A stretch of 64,000 nucleotides of DNA from Thiobacillus sp. (GTDB lineage: Bacteria > Pseudomonadota > Gammaproteobacteria > Burkholderiales > Thiobacillaceae). Both the position numbers and the translations under genes were made by a program. Below, in pieces: positions 31,526-41,425 of the stretch. Position 1 is the first letter of the stretch; each line of letters begins with the position of its first letter. Under the pieces are notes generated by a model. That model was not told where the DNA came from. It did no database searches and saw only the letters and a list, made by a program, of their open reading frames with translations. The stretch spans positions 1 to 64,000 of the forward strand of contig NZ_JAUYRI010000027.1 in the NCBI RefSeq assembly GCF_030696885.1, given 5' to 3'.

Positions 31526-34500
31526 ATGAATCTCTCGCGTCCCTTCATCGAGCGGCCGGTCGCCACGCTGATGCTGGTGCTGGCGATGGTCCTGTTCGGC
31601 ACCATCGCCTACAAGCAACTGCCGGTGAACGACCTGCCGCAGGTCGACTTCCCCACGTTGCGCATCACTGCCTCGCTGCCCGGCGCCAACCCCGAGACCA
31701 TGGCCAACACCGTGGCGATGCCGCTGGAGCGGCAGCTGGCGACGGTGCCGGGCATCGAGTCGATGAGTTCGCAATCGAGCCAGGGCACGACGTCGATCAC
31801 GCTGCAGTTCGAGTTGTCGCGCGACATCGACGCTGCCGCGCAGGACGTGCAGACGGCGATCGCGCAGGCGCAGCGCAACCTGCCCGCCGGCATCGATCCC
31901 CCGCAATTACGGAAAATCAACCCGGCCGACTCGCCCATCCTGTTCCTGGCGCTGTCGTCCGACCGCCTGCCGCTGACCGAGCTCGACCACATTGCCGACT
32001 CGCGTGTGGCGCAGCGCATGTCGGGCATGAGCGGCGTCGCCCAGGTTCAGGTATTCGGCTCGCAGAAATATGCGCTGCGCCTGTACGTCGATCCGGCCAA
32101 ACTTCAGCAGCGGGGCCTGAGCTTTACCGAGGTGATCACGGCGGTGCAGACCGCCAACGCCAACCTGCCCTCGGGTACGCTCGACGGCGCCACCCAAAGC
32201 TATTCGGTGAAGGCGCCGGTGGCGCTTGCCAACGCCCGGGACTTCGGCGAGATCATCGTTGCCTACCGGGATGGCGCCGCGATCCGGCTGAAGGATCTCG
32301 GCCGCGCCGAGGACAGCGTCGAGAACGACAAGGCGCGCACCTGGTACAACGGCAACCGCGCCATCGTGCTCGCGGTGCAGCGCCAGCCCGGCGCCAACAC
32401 GGTCGAGGTCGCCGAACGAATCAAGGCGCTGCTGCCGCAGATCGAAGCCGACCTGCCCGACGGCGTGCGTCTGGAAACCTTCATTGACCGCGCGGTCTTC
32501 GTCAAGGACACGCTGCACGAGGTCAACATCACGCTGGTACTGGCACTGGTGCTGGTGATCCTGGTCATCTTCGCCTTCCTGCACAACGTGCGCGCCACGC
32601 TGATCGCCGCGCTGGTGCTGCCGAGCTCGCTGCTCGGCACCTTCGCCTTCATGCACCTCGCCGGCTACAGCCTCAACAACCTGTCGCTGATGGCGATCAT
32701 CCTGGCGATCGGTTTCGTCGTCGATGACGCGGTGGTGGTGATCGAGAACATCGCGCGCCACATGGAAATGGGCAAGCCGCGCTACCAGGCCGCGGTCGAC
32801 GGCGTGCAGGAAATCGGCTTCACCGTGGTGTCGATGACGGTCTCGCTCGCCGCCGTGTTCCTGCCGATCCTGTTCATGGGTGGCATGATCGGCCGCCTGT
32901 TCCAGGAATTCGCCGTCAGCATCGGCGTCGCCGTGCTGCTGTCCGGCGTGGTGGCGCTCACGCTTACCCCCATGCTGTGCGCGCGCGGCCTGTCGCACGA
33001 AACCCTCAACAATCCGCTGTCGCGCGGCTTCGAGCGTGCTTTCCTCGCTTTCCGCGATTTTTACGGCGACACCCTGCGCGCCAGCATGCGCCACCGCGGC
33101 GCGATGCTGCTGCTCTCGGCAGCGGTGCTGGGCGCCATGGTGTGGCTCGCTGGCGAGGTCAAGCAGGGTTTCATCCCGCGCGTAGACTCGGGGCGCATCT
33201 TCGCCAGCATCCAGTATCCGGAGGGCATTCCCTTCGAGGAACTGTCGCGCCGGCAGCAGCAGATTGCGGACATCGTGGCGAAGCATCCTGCGGTCGATGC
33301 GCTCATGTCGTCCGCCGGGCAGGGCGGCGGCGGCGTCACCGGCAGCAACATCGGCCGCCTGGTGATCCGCCTCACACCGCCCAACACGCGCATTGGCGCC
33401 GATGCGCTCATCGAGGAACTGCGTGCCGCCACGCGCGGCGTCGGCGGCGCCAACATCAGCTTTCAGAATCCCGCCTCGATCAACGTGGGGTCGCTGATTT
33501 CCAGCAGCGACTACCAGCTCACCCTGACGTCGATCGATTTCGAGGCGCTCAAGGCCACGGCGCAGGAAGCCGAAAAGCGCCTCGACCAGGTGCCGCTGCT
33601 GATTGACGTCAACAGCAACCTCGAACTGCGCAACCCGGAACTGCATGTCGCGCTCGACCCGGTGCAGGCGGCCCGATTGGGCATCACCGCGCGGCAGGTG
33701 CAGCAGGTGCTGTACGACGCGCTCGGCGACCGTCGCATCAGCGAAATCTACGGCGTCGACGACCAGTACACGGTCAGTCTCAAGATCCTGCCCGAAGCGC
33801 AGCTCGATCCCGCCATCATCGGCCAATTGCCGCTGCGCACCGCCTCGGGCGAGCTGACAAGGCTCGACGCGGTGGCGAAGGTCGAGGCCGGCGTCGGCCC
33901 GATCGCCGTGCACCGCTACGGCCAGCAGCTCGCGGTCACGCTGTCGTTCGGGCTCGCGCCCAACGTGTCGCTCGACGTCGGTCTCAATGCCGCGCTGGAC
34001 GCGGTGGGCGAGGCGCTGCCGGCCGAGGTTAGCGTGGAGCTGACGGGGGCGGCGCAGAAATTTCAGGAATCGACCGTCACGCTGCCGCTATTGCTGCTGT
34101 TCACCATCGTCATCATCTACATGGTGCTGGCGGTGCTGTACGAGCACCTCGGCCATCCGCTCACCATCCTGACCGCGCTGCCGCTGGCCGGGTTTGGCGC
34201 GCTGCTGGTGCTGCTCTTGACGGGCGAGGAACTCAACATCTTTAGCTTCGTCGGCCTCATCCTGTTGGTCGGTCTGGTGAAGAAGAACGGCATCATGATG
34301 ATCGACTTCGCACTGACGCGGCAGCGCGCCGGCATGAGCGCCGAGGACGCGATCGTCGAAGCGTGTCTCGTCCGCCTGCGCCCGATCATGATGACGACGC
34401 TGTCTGCGATTGTCGCCACCCTGCCGATCGCGATCGGCTTCGGTGCCGGCGGCGAGGCGCGCCGCCCGCTCGGCATCGCCGTGGTCGGTGGCCTGGTGTT

Positions 34501-34615
34501 CTCACAGTTCCTCACGCTCTACATCACGCCCACCTTCTACGTCAGCATGGCGCGCATGGAAGGCTGGGTGCGGCGCAAGACCGGCAAGCTGGACGAGGCA
34601 CCTGCGTCCAGGTAG
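31526..34615 (+). CDS. RND-family (HAE1-type) efflux permease
   Basis: FIERPVATLMLVLAMVLFG; GFVVDDAVVVIENIARHME; 1029 aa. Confidence 0.96.
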   Translation: MNLSRPFIERPVATLMLVLAMVLFGTIAYKQLPVNDLPQVDFPTLRITASLPGANPETMANTVAMPLERQLATVPGIESMSSQSSQGTTSITLQFELSRDIDAAAQDVQTAIAQAQRNLPAGIDPPQLRKINPADSPILFLALSSDRLPLTELDHIADSRVAQRMSGMSGVAQVQVFGSQKYALRLYVDPAKLQQRGLSFTEVITAVQTANANLPSGTLDGATQSYSVKAPVALANARDFGEIIVAYRDGAAIRLKDLGRAEDSVENDKARTWYNGNRAIVLAVQRQPGANTVEVAERIKALLPQIEADLPDGVRLETFIDRAVFVKDTLHEVNITLVLALVLVILVIFAFLHNVRATLIAALVLPSSLLGTFAFMHLAGYSLNNLSLMAIILAIGFVVDDAVVVIENIARHMEMGKPRYQAAVDGVQEIGFTVVSMTVSLAAVFLPILFMGGMIGRLFQEFAVSIGVAVLLSGVVALTLTPMLCARGLSHETLNNPLSRGFERAFLAFRDFYGDTLRASMRHRGAMLLLSAAVLGAMVWLAGEVKQGFIPRVDSGRIFASIQYPEGIPFEELSRRQQQIADIVAKHPAVDALMSSAGQGGGGVTGSNIGRLVIRLTPPNTRIGADALIEELRAATRGVGGANISFQNPASINVGSLISSSDYQLTLTSIDFEALKATAQEAEKRLDQVPLLIDVNSNLELRNPELHVALDPVQAARLGITARQVQQVLYDALGDRRISEIYGVDDQYTVSLKILPEAQLDPAIIGQLPLRTASGELTRLDAVAKVEAGVGPIAVHRYGQQLAVTLSFGLAPNVSLDVGLNAALDAVGEALPAEVSVELTGAAQKFQESTVTLPLLLLFTIVIIYMVLAVLYEHLGHPLTILTALPLAGFGALLVLLLTGEELNIFSFVGLILLVGLVKKNGIMMIDFALTRQRAGMSAEDAIVEACLVRLRPIMMTTLSAIVATLPIAIGFGAGGEARRPLGIAVVGGLVFSQFLTLYITPTFYVSMARMEGWVRRKTGKLDEAPASR

Positions 34616-34617
34616 GA

Positions 34618-34768
34618 TGCGGCCGTCATTGGGGAGTAGTCGCCCGCAGCAGGTTCAGCGGGGCGTGCGTCAACATACTTGGCCGTTCGGTCATGGCACA
34701 CGCGGCACCCACGCTTGGCAAGACCTTTGACCTGATTGCCCCGGTTGGCCGGCGTGGCAGTCGGGTCA
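34618..34768 (+). promoter_or_regulatory. yybP-ykoY (manganese) riboswitch with downstream expression-platform hairpin
   Basis: TTGGGGAGTAG..., GTCAACATACTTGGCC, GGCAAGACCTTTGACC hallmark segments; hairpin TGACCTGATTGCC/GGCAGTCGGGTCA at 34728-34768; directly upstream of a TMEM165/UPF0016 gene. Confidence 0.9.
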
Positions 34769-34795
34769 TTGCGTGGAACCGGCCCGGAGCTTCAA

Positions 34796-35371
34796 TTGGA
34801 CGCATTCCTTATATCTACAGGCGTGGTGGCGCTGGCCGAAGTCGGCGACAAAACGCAGCTGCTCGCCTTCCTGCTCGCCGCGAAATTCCGCAAGCCGCTG
34901 CCCATCATTCTCGGCATCCTCGTCGCCACGCTGGCGAACCACGGCCTGGCCGGTGCACTCGGCGCCTGGATCACCACGCTGCTTTCGCCCGAAGTGCTGC
35001 GCTGGGTGCTGGGCCTGTCGTTCATCGCGATGGCGGTGTGGATCCTGATTCCCGACAAACTCGACGAGGGCGACGCCCGGCTGGTCCAGTTCGGCGTCTT
35101 CGGCACCACGCTGATCGCGTTCTTCCTGGCTGAAATGGGCGACAAGACCCAGATCGCCACGATTGCGCTGGCGGCACAGTACGGCGATTTCCTGTGGGTG
35201 GTGGCGGGCACCACGCTCGGCATGATGATCGCCAACGTGCCGGCGGTGTATCTCGGCGATCGCGTGGCCCATCGCATACCGGTGAATCTGGTGCACGGCA
35301 TCGCCGCGGCGATCTTTGCGGTGCTCGGCGTGGCAGTCCTGTTCGGGTTGGGCGAGCGTTTCGGCTTTTAA
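34796..35371 (+). CDS. TMEM165/GDT1 (UPF0016) family cation exporter; probable TTG start
   Basis: Two EVGDKTQ/EMGDKTQ motifs: VVALAEVGDKTQLLAFLLAAKFRKP and FFLAEMGDKTQIATIALAA. Confidence 0.93.
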   Translation: MDAFLISTGVVALAEVGDKTQLLAFLLAAKFRKPLPIILGILVATLANHGLAGALGAWITTLLSPEVLRWVLGLSFIAMAVWILIPDKLDEGDARLVQFGVFGTTLIAFFLAEMGDKTQIATIALAAQYGDFLWVVAGTTLGMMIANVPAVYLGDRVAHRIPVNLVHGIAAAIFAVLGVAVLFGLGERFGF

Positions 35372-35378
35372 GCCGCGC

Positions 35379-35786
35379 CTACATCAGCCAGGCCAGCGCA
35401 GCGTAACGACCGAGCTTGCCGAGCGTCACCAGCAGCAGGAAGACCGGCACGCCGACCCGCAGCACGCCGGCCACCAGGCATAGCGGATCACCGACGACCG
35501 GCAGCCAGGCGAACAGCAGACTGGGCCGGCCGTAGCGAGCAAACCAGCGCTCAGCGCGGGCGGCGCGCAGCTCGGCTTTTTCGCTGCGCCGCACCGCCTG
35601 CCGGCCGAAGCGCCCCATGCCGTAGGTGATCAGGCTGCCGAGCACATTGCCGACGGTGGCCGTCGCCACGCTGGCGAACGGATCGGCGCCCTGGTGCAGG
35701 CGGTACAGCAGCAGCGCTTCGGAGCCGCCGGGAAACAGGGTGGACGACAGCAGCGCCGACCCGAACAGCGTCCAGTCCATTGTCAT
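35379..35786 (-). CDS. YqaA/DedA-like small membrane protein
   Basis: LFSSTLFPGGSEALLL...TATVGNVLGSLITYGMGR. Confidence 0.85.
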   Translation of the reverse strand: MTMDWTLFGSALLSSTLFPGGSEALLLYRLHQGADPFASVATATVGNVLGSLITYGMGRFGRQAVRRSEKAELRAARAERWFARYGRPSLLFAWLPVVGDPLCLVAGVLRVGVPVFLLLVTLGKLGRYAALAWLM

Positions 35787-36224
35787 TCAGCGCAGCGTGC
35801 AGTCGCCGATCCGCCGGGCTTGCGCGCGCTGGGTGAATTCGCGCATGCCCTCCAGCGACGGGACGTAACGGCCGCCCATCAGGACGTCCCAGCCGGTTGC
35901 GTGGCTGCTACCGCTGGCGCGGCCGACCATGCGCCCGCCACCGGATGTCGGACAGGTGAAGTGGTAATTCACCTTGTCGCCGTATTGCTGTAGCCGGCTG
36001 ACCGTGCAGGGCAGTCTGGTCTCGCTGGCCGCATAGGCGCTGCCGTTGACGATCTCGCGCGGCGTGACGCATTGCTGCACCACCCGCACAGGCAGTTGCA
36101 GCGGCGTGCCGCGCATCATCAGTTGCAGCGAGACTTCGTACAGGCCGGGCTGCAGCGCGGCGGCGCTTGCGACGGCGGGCAGCGCCGCCAGCACGAGCGG
36201 GGCGAGGCGGAACAACGGGTGCAT
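35787..36224 (-). CDS. DUF3617-type exported protein
   Basis: Signal peptide; LQPGLYEVSLQLMMRGTPLQLPVRVVQQCVTPREI; conserved cysteines. Confidence 0.75.
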   Translation of the reverse strand: MHPLFRLAPLVLAALPAVASAAALQPGLYEVSLQLMMRGTPLQLPVRVVQQCVTPREIVNGSAYAASETRLPCTVSRLQQYGDKVNYHFTCPTSGGGRMVGRASGSSHATGWDVLMGGRYVPSLEGMREFTQRAQARRIGDCTLR

Positions 36225-36530
36225 GGGGTTCTCCGGAACAGCTTCAGGGGGCAGTGTTACACAGCCCCGGCGCGGATTGAAGCGAAAGACTCAGGGGGGC
36301 GATCGCGGCGGCGGGCCGGCGGGGATGTGCCGGGTTTTCAGCCAGGTCCCGGGTGCGCCGGGGGCCAGCGGCTTGCGCATGTAATTGTCCTGCGCGTGCA
36401 TCGCATCCAACATAGCGATTGATGACGTCAATCGAATATATACATATAATCCGTTGGATCGATTTATTGATGATCTCTACCATGGCACCTGTCTTGATTG
36501 ACATTGCAAATCAACTTACAGGAGCCCACC

Positions 36531-37004
36531 ATGCAGAATACGACGTCCCCGACCATCCAGAACCTCGAGGCCGCCTTTGCCGGCGAGTCGATGGCCCACA
36601 TCAAGTACATGTGGTTTGCCCGCCAGTGCCGCAAGGTCGGCGACGAAGCGACCGCCAAGGTGTTCGAGGACACCGCCGCGCAGGAAATGCTGCACGCCTT
36701 CGGCCATGCCGAGCTGCTGTTCGCCGACGAGACGATGACGCCGGCCAAGTGCCTGCAGTACGCGATCGATGGCGAGACTCACGAGTACACCGAGATGTAC
36801 CCGAAATTCCGCCACGAGGCGATGATCGAGGGCAACACCGCCGCGGTGACCGAGATGGACGAGCAGATCGCCGAATCGAAGGAACACGCGGAAATGTTCA
36901 AGCAGGTGCTGGAAAAGGCCGCCAAGCGCTTCGCCGCGCTGGCCAAGGTCGAAGAAAAGCACGCAAAGCACTACCAGGCACAAAAAGACGCGATTGCGGC
37001 CTGA
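36531..37004 (+). CDS. Rubrerythrin-type ferritin-like protein
   Basis: QNLEAAFAGESMAHIKYMWFARQCRKVGDEATAKVFEDTAAQEMLHAFGHAELLF. Confidence 0.92.
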   Translation: MQNTTSPTIQNLEAAFAGESMAHIKYMWFARQCRKVGDEATAKVFEDTAAQEMLHAFGHAELLFADETMTPAKCLQYAIDGETHEYTEMYPKFRHEAMIEGNTAAVTEMDEQIAESKEHAEMFKQVLEKAAKRFAALAKVEEKHAKHYQAQKDAIAA

Positions 37005-37048
37005 GCGATACCCGAACACTCTTTATTGACTGAATGAAAGGACACATC

Positions 37049-37222
37049 ATGAAAGCTTGGCAATGCATCGTTTGCGGTTATGTTTACGACGAATCCAAAG
37101 GCGACCCGGAGCACGGCATCGCCCCCGGCACCCGCTGGGAAGACGTGCCGGAGAGCTGGGAATGCCCGGACTGCGGCGTCTCCAAGGCCGATTTCGACAT
37201 GGTCGACGTCACCGCAGTCTGA
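37049..37222 (+). CDS. Rubredoxin
   Basis: [52 protein letters not shown]; two CxxC knuckles. Confidence 0.97.
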   Translation: MKAWQCIVCGYVYDESKGDPEHGIAPGTRWEDVPESWECPDCGVSKADFDMVDVTAV

Positions 37223-37283
37223 CTGTGCGCTGTACCGGGAGGCGCGTGATGCGCCTCCCGCCATCTGAATCCAGGAGCTTGTC

Positions 37284-38480
37284 ATGCACGCCCTCTCCCC
37301 AACCCTCTCCCCCCAAGGGGCGAGGGAGCAAACGCCAGGCCCAAACCGATCAATCGTCATCGTCGGTTCCGGCCTCGCCGGCTACACCCTGCTGAAGGAA
37401 ATCCGCAAGCGCGACGCTGCCACGCCGGTCACGCTCGTGACGGCAGACGATGGCGCCTTCTACTCCAAGCCCAACCTGTCGAACGCCCTGGCTACCGGCC
37501 GCACGGCTGCGGCGCTCGCCAGCGCCAGCGCGGAAAAGATGGCGGTCGATCAGAATGCGACGGTGCTGACGCACACCCGGGTCACCGCGATCGACACACA
37601 GGGTCAGCGCGTCCGCACTGAAAACGGCGAACTTGAATACAGTCAACTGGTGCTTGCGCTTGGCGCCGACCCGTTCGCGCACGGCCTGTCCGGTGACGGT
37701 GCGGGAGACGTACTGACGGTGAACGATCTGGCCGATTATGCAGCCTTCCGCAGCGCTATCGACGGCAAGCAACGTGTCACCGTACTCGGCGGCGGTCTCA
37801 TCGGCTGCGAGTTCGCCAACGACTTGGTGCATGCCGGGTTCGCTGTCGACGTGGTGCACCTGGGCGAGTGGCCGCTGGAGCGCCTGCTTCCGGTGGAAGC
37901 GGGTCAGCGCCTGGCCGACAGCCTCGCTGCCCTCGGGGTGAACTGGCATTTCGGTCGCACCGGAAAAAGCGTCGAGCGGACGGCAGCGGGCTATTCGATC
38001 ACGCTCGACAACGGCGAAACCGTCGCGGCCGACGTTGTCCTGTCGGCGATCGGCCTCAAGCCGCGTACCCAATTGGCGCAGGTGGCCGGCATCAAGGTCG
38101 GCCGCGGCATCCAGACCAATGGCCTGCTCGAAACCAGCGCGCCCCATGTGTACGCGATGGGCGACTGTGCCGAGGTCGAAGGCCTCAACCTGCCTTACGT
38201 GCAGCCGTTGATGGTGCAGGCGCGCGCGCTCGCCGCCACGCTGACCGGCACGCCGATGCCGGTGGTCTACGCGCCGATGCCGGTGATGGTGAAAACCCCC
38301 GCGCACCCGGTGGCGGTGCTGCCGCCGAAAATCGGCGCAGCCGGTGGCTGGAATGTCGAATGCAGCGACACCGGCATCTGCGCGCTGCATACCGACGACT
38401 CGGGCCGACTGCAGGGCTTCGCGCTCACCGGCAGCGAAACCGGGCGGCGCAATGCGCTGGCGAAGGAAATCGTGGCCTGA
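37284..38480 (+). CDS. Rubredoxin reductase-like FAD/NAD(P)-dependent oxidoreductase
   Basis: SIVIVGSGLAGYTLLKEIRKRD; VTVLGGGLIGCEFANDL; YAMGDCAEVEG. Confidence 0.92.
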   Translation: MHALSPTLSPQGAREQTPGPNRSIVIVGSGLAGYTLLKEIRKRDAATPVTLVTADDGAFYSKPNLSNALATGRTAAALASASAEKMAVDQNATVLTHTRVTAIDTQGQRVRTENGELEYSQLVLALGADPFAHGLSGDGAGDVLTVNDLADYAAFRSAIDGKQRVTVLGGGLIGCEFANDLVHAGFAVDVVHLGEWPLERLLPVEAGQRLADSLAALGVNWHFGRTGKSVERTAAGYSITLDNGETVAADVVLSAIGLKPRTQLAQVAGIKVGRGIQTNGLLETSAPHVYAMGDCAEVEGLNLPYVQPLMVQARALAATLTGTPMPVVYAPMPVMVKTPAHPVAVLPPKIGAAGGWNVECSDTGICALHTDDSGRLQGFALTGSETGRRNALAKEIVA

Positions 38481-38483
38481 AAT

Positions 38484-38891
38484 TCAGACCGCTGGGGAGG
38501 CGGGTTGCAGCGCGGCAATCAGCGGGCAGCTCACCTTGCCGCGGCTGGCTGCGCAGCAATCCACCAGCTTGGCCAGCGCGGTCTCGATACGCTGCAAATC
38601 CTGCAAGCGCTGGCGCACATCCGCGAGCTTGTGCTCGGCGATTGCCCGCGCTTCCGAACAGCGGGTCCCGTCGTCCAGTTGCAGCAATTGCGCAATCTCG
38701 TCCAGCGTAAAGCCGATGCGCTGGGCCGCCTTGATAAACAGCACCCGAGCCACTTCGGCTTCGTCGTAACGGCGGATGCCGCCCAAGGGTTTGGCGGGCT
38801 CGATCAATAGCCCGCGGCGCTGGTAGAAGCGGATGGTTTCGACGTTGACGCCCGCTGCCTGCGCCAGGCCGGAAATGGTCGTGGTCTGCAT
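38484..38891 (-). CDS. MerR-family metal-responsive regulator
   Basis: [24 protein letters not shown]; metal-loop-like Cys residues ([21 protein letters not shown]). Confidence 0.92.
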   Translation of the reverse strand: MQTTTISGLAQAAGVNVETIRFYQRRGLLIEPAKPLGGIRRYDEAEVARVLFIKAAQRIGFTLDEIAQLLQLDDGTRCSEARAIAEHKLADVRQRLQDLQRIETALAKLVDCCAASRGKVSCPLIAALQPASPAV

Positions 38892-38892
38892 C

Positions 38893-38925
38893 TTGACTCC
38901 GTACTTGGGTACGGAATTTATACTA
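38893..38925 (+). promoter_or_regulatory. MerR-type operator/promoter with distorted spacer
   Basis: TTGACT CCGTACttggGTACGG aatt TATACT. Confidence 0.85.
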
Positions 38926-38953
38926 CGCCCCTTTCAGCCATCCGGAGCAGTCC

Positions 38954-39205
38954 ATGCACGCTCAGTCAGATTTGGGCCCCAATGCTGTCGTGCTGGAATC
39001 CACCCTGACCTGCCCCCTCTGCGGTCACGCCAAAATCGAGACCATGCCGACCGACGCCTGCCAGTGGTATTACGAATGCGAAGGGTGTCAGGCCGTGCTG
39101 ATGCCCCTGCCGGGCGACTGCTGCGTATTCTGTTCCTACGGCACGGTGCCGTGCCCGCCGATCCAGCGGGCGGGCAGGCCGGGTAGTTGCTGCGGGGCGG
39201 CCTAG
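38954..39205 (+). CDS. GDCCVxC-motif small protein
   Basis: TLTCPLCGHAKIETMPTDACQWYYECEGCQAVLMPLPGDCCVFCSYGTVPCPP. Confidence 0.9.
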   Translation: MHAQSDLGPNAVVLESTLTCPLCGHAKIETMPTDACQWYYECEGCQAVLMPLPGDCCVFCSYGTVPCPPIQRAGRPGSCCGAA

Positions 39206-39648
39206 CAGGTCTTGCAGGGTTCCACCGGCAGCCCGCGCGCGACCCAGCCCGGCCCGGCACCGCTACCGACCATGCCTTCCTTGATGTTGTAGACCTGGGT
39301 GAAGCCCGCTTCGCGCAGTGCCTTTTGCATATGCGTCGTGCGGTTGCCGGTGCGGCAGATCAGGCCGATCGGCGTGTCGCGTTGTCCGTCGAGTTCGGCA
39401 CTCACCTGCTGCACGAAGCCGCTCGCGCCCTGCGGGTGAACCATGTTGATCCGCAACGCGCCGTCGGCTACGCCGGTCTTGCGCCATTCATCCGGACGGC
39501 GAATGTCGATCAGCGTCAACTGGCCGTTCTGGTGCTTTTCAAAGGCCTCGGGCGCGGTCAGGGTGGGGCCGGATTCCGTGGAGCAGGCGCTGATCGACAG
39601 CAGGGTCAAAGCGGCGGCGGCCGCGACGGTCAGGCGTTGCGCAAACAT
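39202..39648 (-). CDS. Rhodanese-like domain lipoprotein
   Basis: Lipobox-like LLSISAC; LTLIDIRRPDEWRKTGVADGA; active-site-like ICRTGNRT. Confidence 0.88.
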   Translation of the reverse strand: MFAQRLTVAAAAALTLLSISACSTESGPTLTAPEAFEKHQNGQLTLIDIRRPDEWRKTGVADGALRINMVHPQGASGFVQQVSAELDGQRDTPIGLICRTGNRTTHMQKALREAGFTQVYNIKEGMVGSGAGPGWVARGLPVEPCKTC

Positions 39649-39759
39649 GAAGACTCCAAAAGTGAGAAACGAATATGCGATTGTTAAATCGGGCGGAAGT
39701 TCAGTTTTGCCCCGCAGGCGGCCCGGTCGCGGCAGACCGGGTTAGCCCGCCGCCCGCCC

Positions 39760-40797
39760 TCATTGCCCATACAACTGAACCAGCAGCGCCTGGAACGCTG
39801 ACTGTCGTTCCGGCGGCGTGGCGCGCACGATGCCTTCGCGCTGAAACACGTCGATCAGCTTGTGCGGCGTGACGCCGGATTCGCCGACGATTTCGACGTG
39901 CCCGGCGACGACCTCGACATCGGTGGTGAGGGCTGCGCGGGTGACGGGCGGGTGCCGCTGTTCGTTCAGGCTGAAAATGTAATCGCTCTCGATGCAGCGG
40001 CCGGTGTCGCTGCGACGCCGGCAGGAGTCGCGTTCGTCGGTGACGACCTTGAGGTGGCGGCTGACCTGCGTGGCGAGGCTACCCGGCTTCTGGATGAAAT
40101 CCGAGGCGGCCGTGATCTCGTACCAGTTGTCGCCGCTGATGAGCCAGCAGACCAGGTCGTTGAGGCCAAGCGTGGCCACGCGCAGTGCCGAGGCCGCGCA
40201 CATGCGCGCCGCGGCAATGCCGGAAAACGGCGCCGAGACCGTCACCAGCCGCAGGTCGATCTGCGTGTTGCGCACCGGTTCCGGGCGGTCTGCGATCAGC
40301 GCCTTGCGGGCAACCAGGCCGCCCATGCTGTGGCCGATCACCGTGATTTGCGGCGTATCCAGATGCAGCGCGAGCGTATCGACTGCGTGGGCCAGCTGGC
40401 CGGAACTCACCATCAGGCTGTCGCGGTCGTTGTAGGCGAGGCAGGCGCTTTGCTGGCCATGAAAGGCGAGCACCTCGGCCAGCGCGTGGAACCGCCCGGT
40501 GGATCCGTTGCAACCATGCACCAGGATGTTGACCGGCTGGCTGGGGTCGATGTGCAGCGTATTCGACGCCCCATCGTTGCACGGGCGCAGCCCGGGAACG
40601 CTTACCGCTTTTTGGGCGGAGGGCAGGCGTCCCGGATCCGCCGCCTCGAGGGCAGACTCGCGTTGCGGGGTGGCGCAGCCGCCCAGGCTCAAGGCCAGCA
40701 GCAGGGCGACGAACGCAGCCGTCGCCGCCATGCCGGCCAATGCGATCGATTGTGTCCAGATTCTTATGGCGCAAGTGCCCATCATGTCAGCCTCCAC
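39760..40797 (-). CDS. Exported/lipoprotein alpha/beta hydrolase
   Basis: LVHGCNGSTGRFHALAEVL; VIGHSMGGLVARKALI (GHSMGG nucleophile elbow); LSLGGC lipobox-like. Confidence 0.85.
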   Translation of the reverse strand: MEADMMGTCAIRIWTQSIALAGMAATAAFVALLLALSLGGCATPQRESALEAADPGRLPSAQKAVSVPGLRPCNDGASNTLHIDPSQPVNILVHGCNGSTGRFHALAEVLAFHGQQSACLAYNDRDSLMVSSGQLAHAVDTLALHLDTPQITVIGHSMGGLVARKALIADRPEPVRNTQIDLRLVTVSAPFSGIAAARMCAASALRVATLGLNDLVCWLISGDNWYEITAASDFIQKPGSLATQVSRHLKVVTDERDSCRRRSDTGRCIESDYIFSLNEQRHPPVTRAALTTDVEVVAGHVEIVGESGVTPHKLIDVFQREGIVRATPPERQSAFQALLVQLYGQ

Positions 40798-41050
40798 CGG
40801 GATTCCATCCGCAGCTTGATCGTTGGCGCGGGTTCAGCCTGGCTCGGGTGTTGCCAGTGAACCGCATTGGGGAGACATGGTGCCATTATTTGGCGGACAG
40901 TTCATCCGGCAAAGGTCTGCCGGGCTTCAATCGAAAGCGGGCGTTGCGCAACAGGCCATTGCAATGACGCCCGGGCTGCGCGGAGGGCACAACGATGCCC
41001 TTGCCGCGTGCCGGCATGGTCAGCGCTCCTGAGTTGCGCGAGAATGTCGC

Positions 41051-41404
41051 ATGGACATCTTCCGCATCTTCCATCTGCAATGCGCGCGGCGCCTGCCGGC
41101 GCTGCCCGCTTCCCATCCCTGCGCGCGTCTGCATGGCCATTCGTTCGAGGTCGAATTGATCGTCAGCGGCGAGGTTGACCCGGCACTCGGCTGGGTGCTC
41201 GACTTCGCCGACATCGAGGCGGCATGGCAGCCCATCCACGCGGCGCTCGACCACCGCTATCTGAACGAGATCGCCGGGCTCGACAACCCCACCAGCGAAA
41301 ACCTAGCGGTGTGGCTGTGGGGCCAGCTCAAGCCGGTGCTGCCCGGCCTGTCGCAAATCAAGGTGATGGAAACCCACGACTCGGGCTGCATCTACCGCGG
41401 ATAA
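41051..41404 (+). CDS. queD: 6-carboxytetrahydropterin synthase-like protein
   Basis: [30 protein letters not shown]...VLDFADIEAAW...LDHRYLNEIAGLDNPTSENLAVWLW. Confidence 0.87.
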   Translation: MDIFRIFHLQCARRLPALPASHPCARLHGHSFEVELIVSGEVDPALGWVLDFADIEAAWQPIHAALDHRYLNEIAGLDNPTSENLAVWLWGQLKPVLPGLSQIKVMETHDSGCIYRG

Positions 41405-41425
41405 GCCGGCCCCCGGCGGGACGAA

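Noticed and set aside
31907-33913. 668-aa minus-strand ORF opposite the RND permease
   Set aside because: Antisense shadow rich in H/R/D/Q; the RND permease on the other strand is unambiguous.
37287-37328. Short-period repeats considered as a CRISPR array
   Set aside because: Only a single inverted CCCTCTCCCC-type element; no regularly spaced repeats or spacers and no cas genes.
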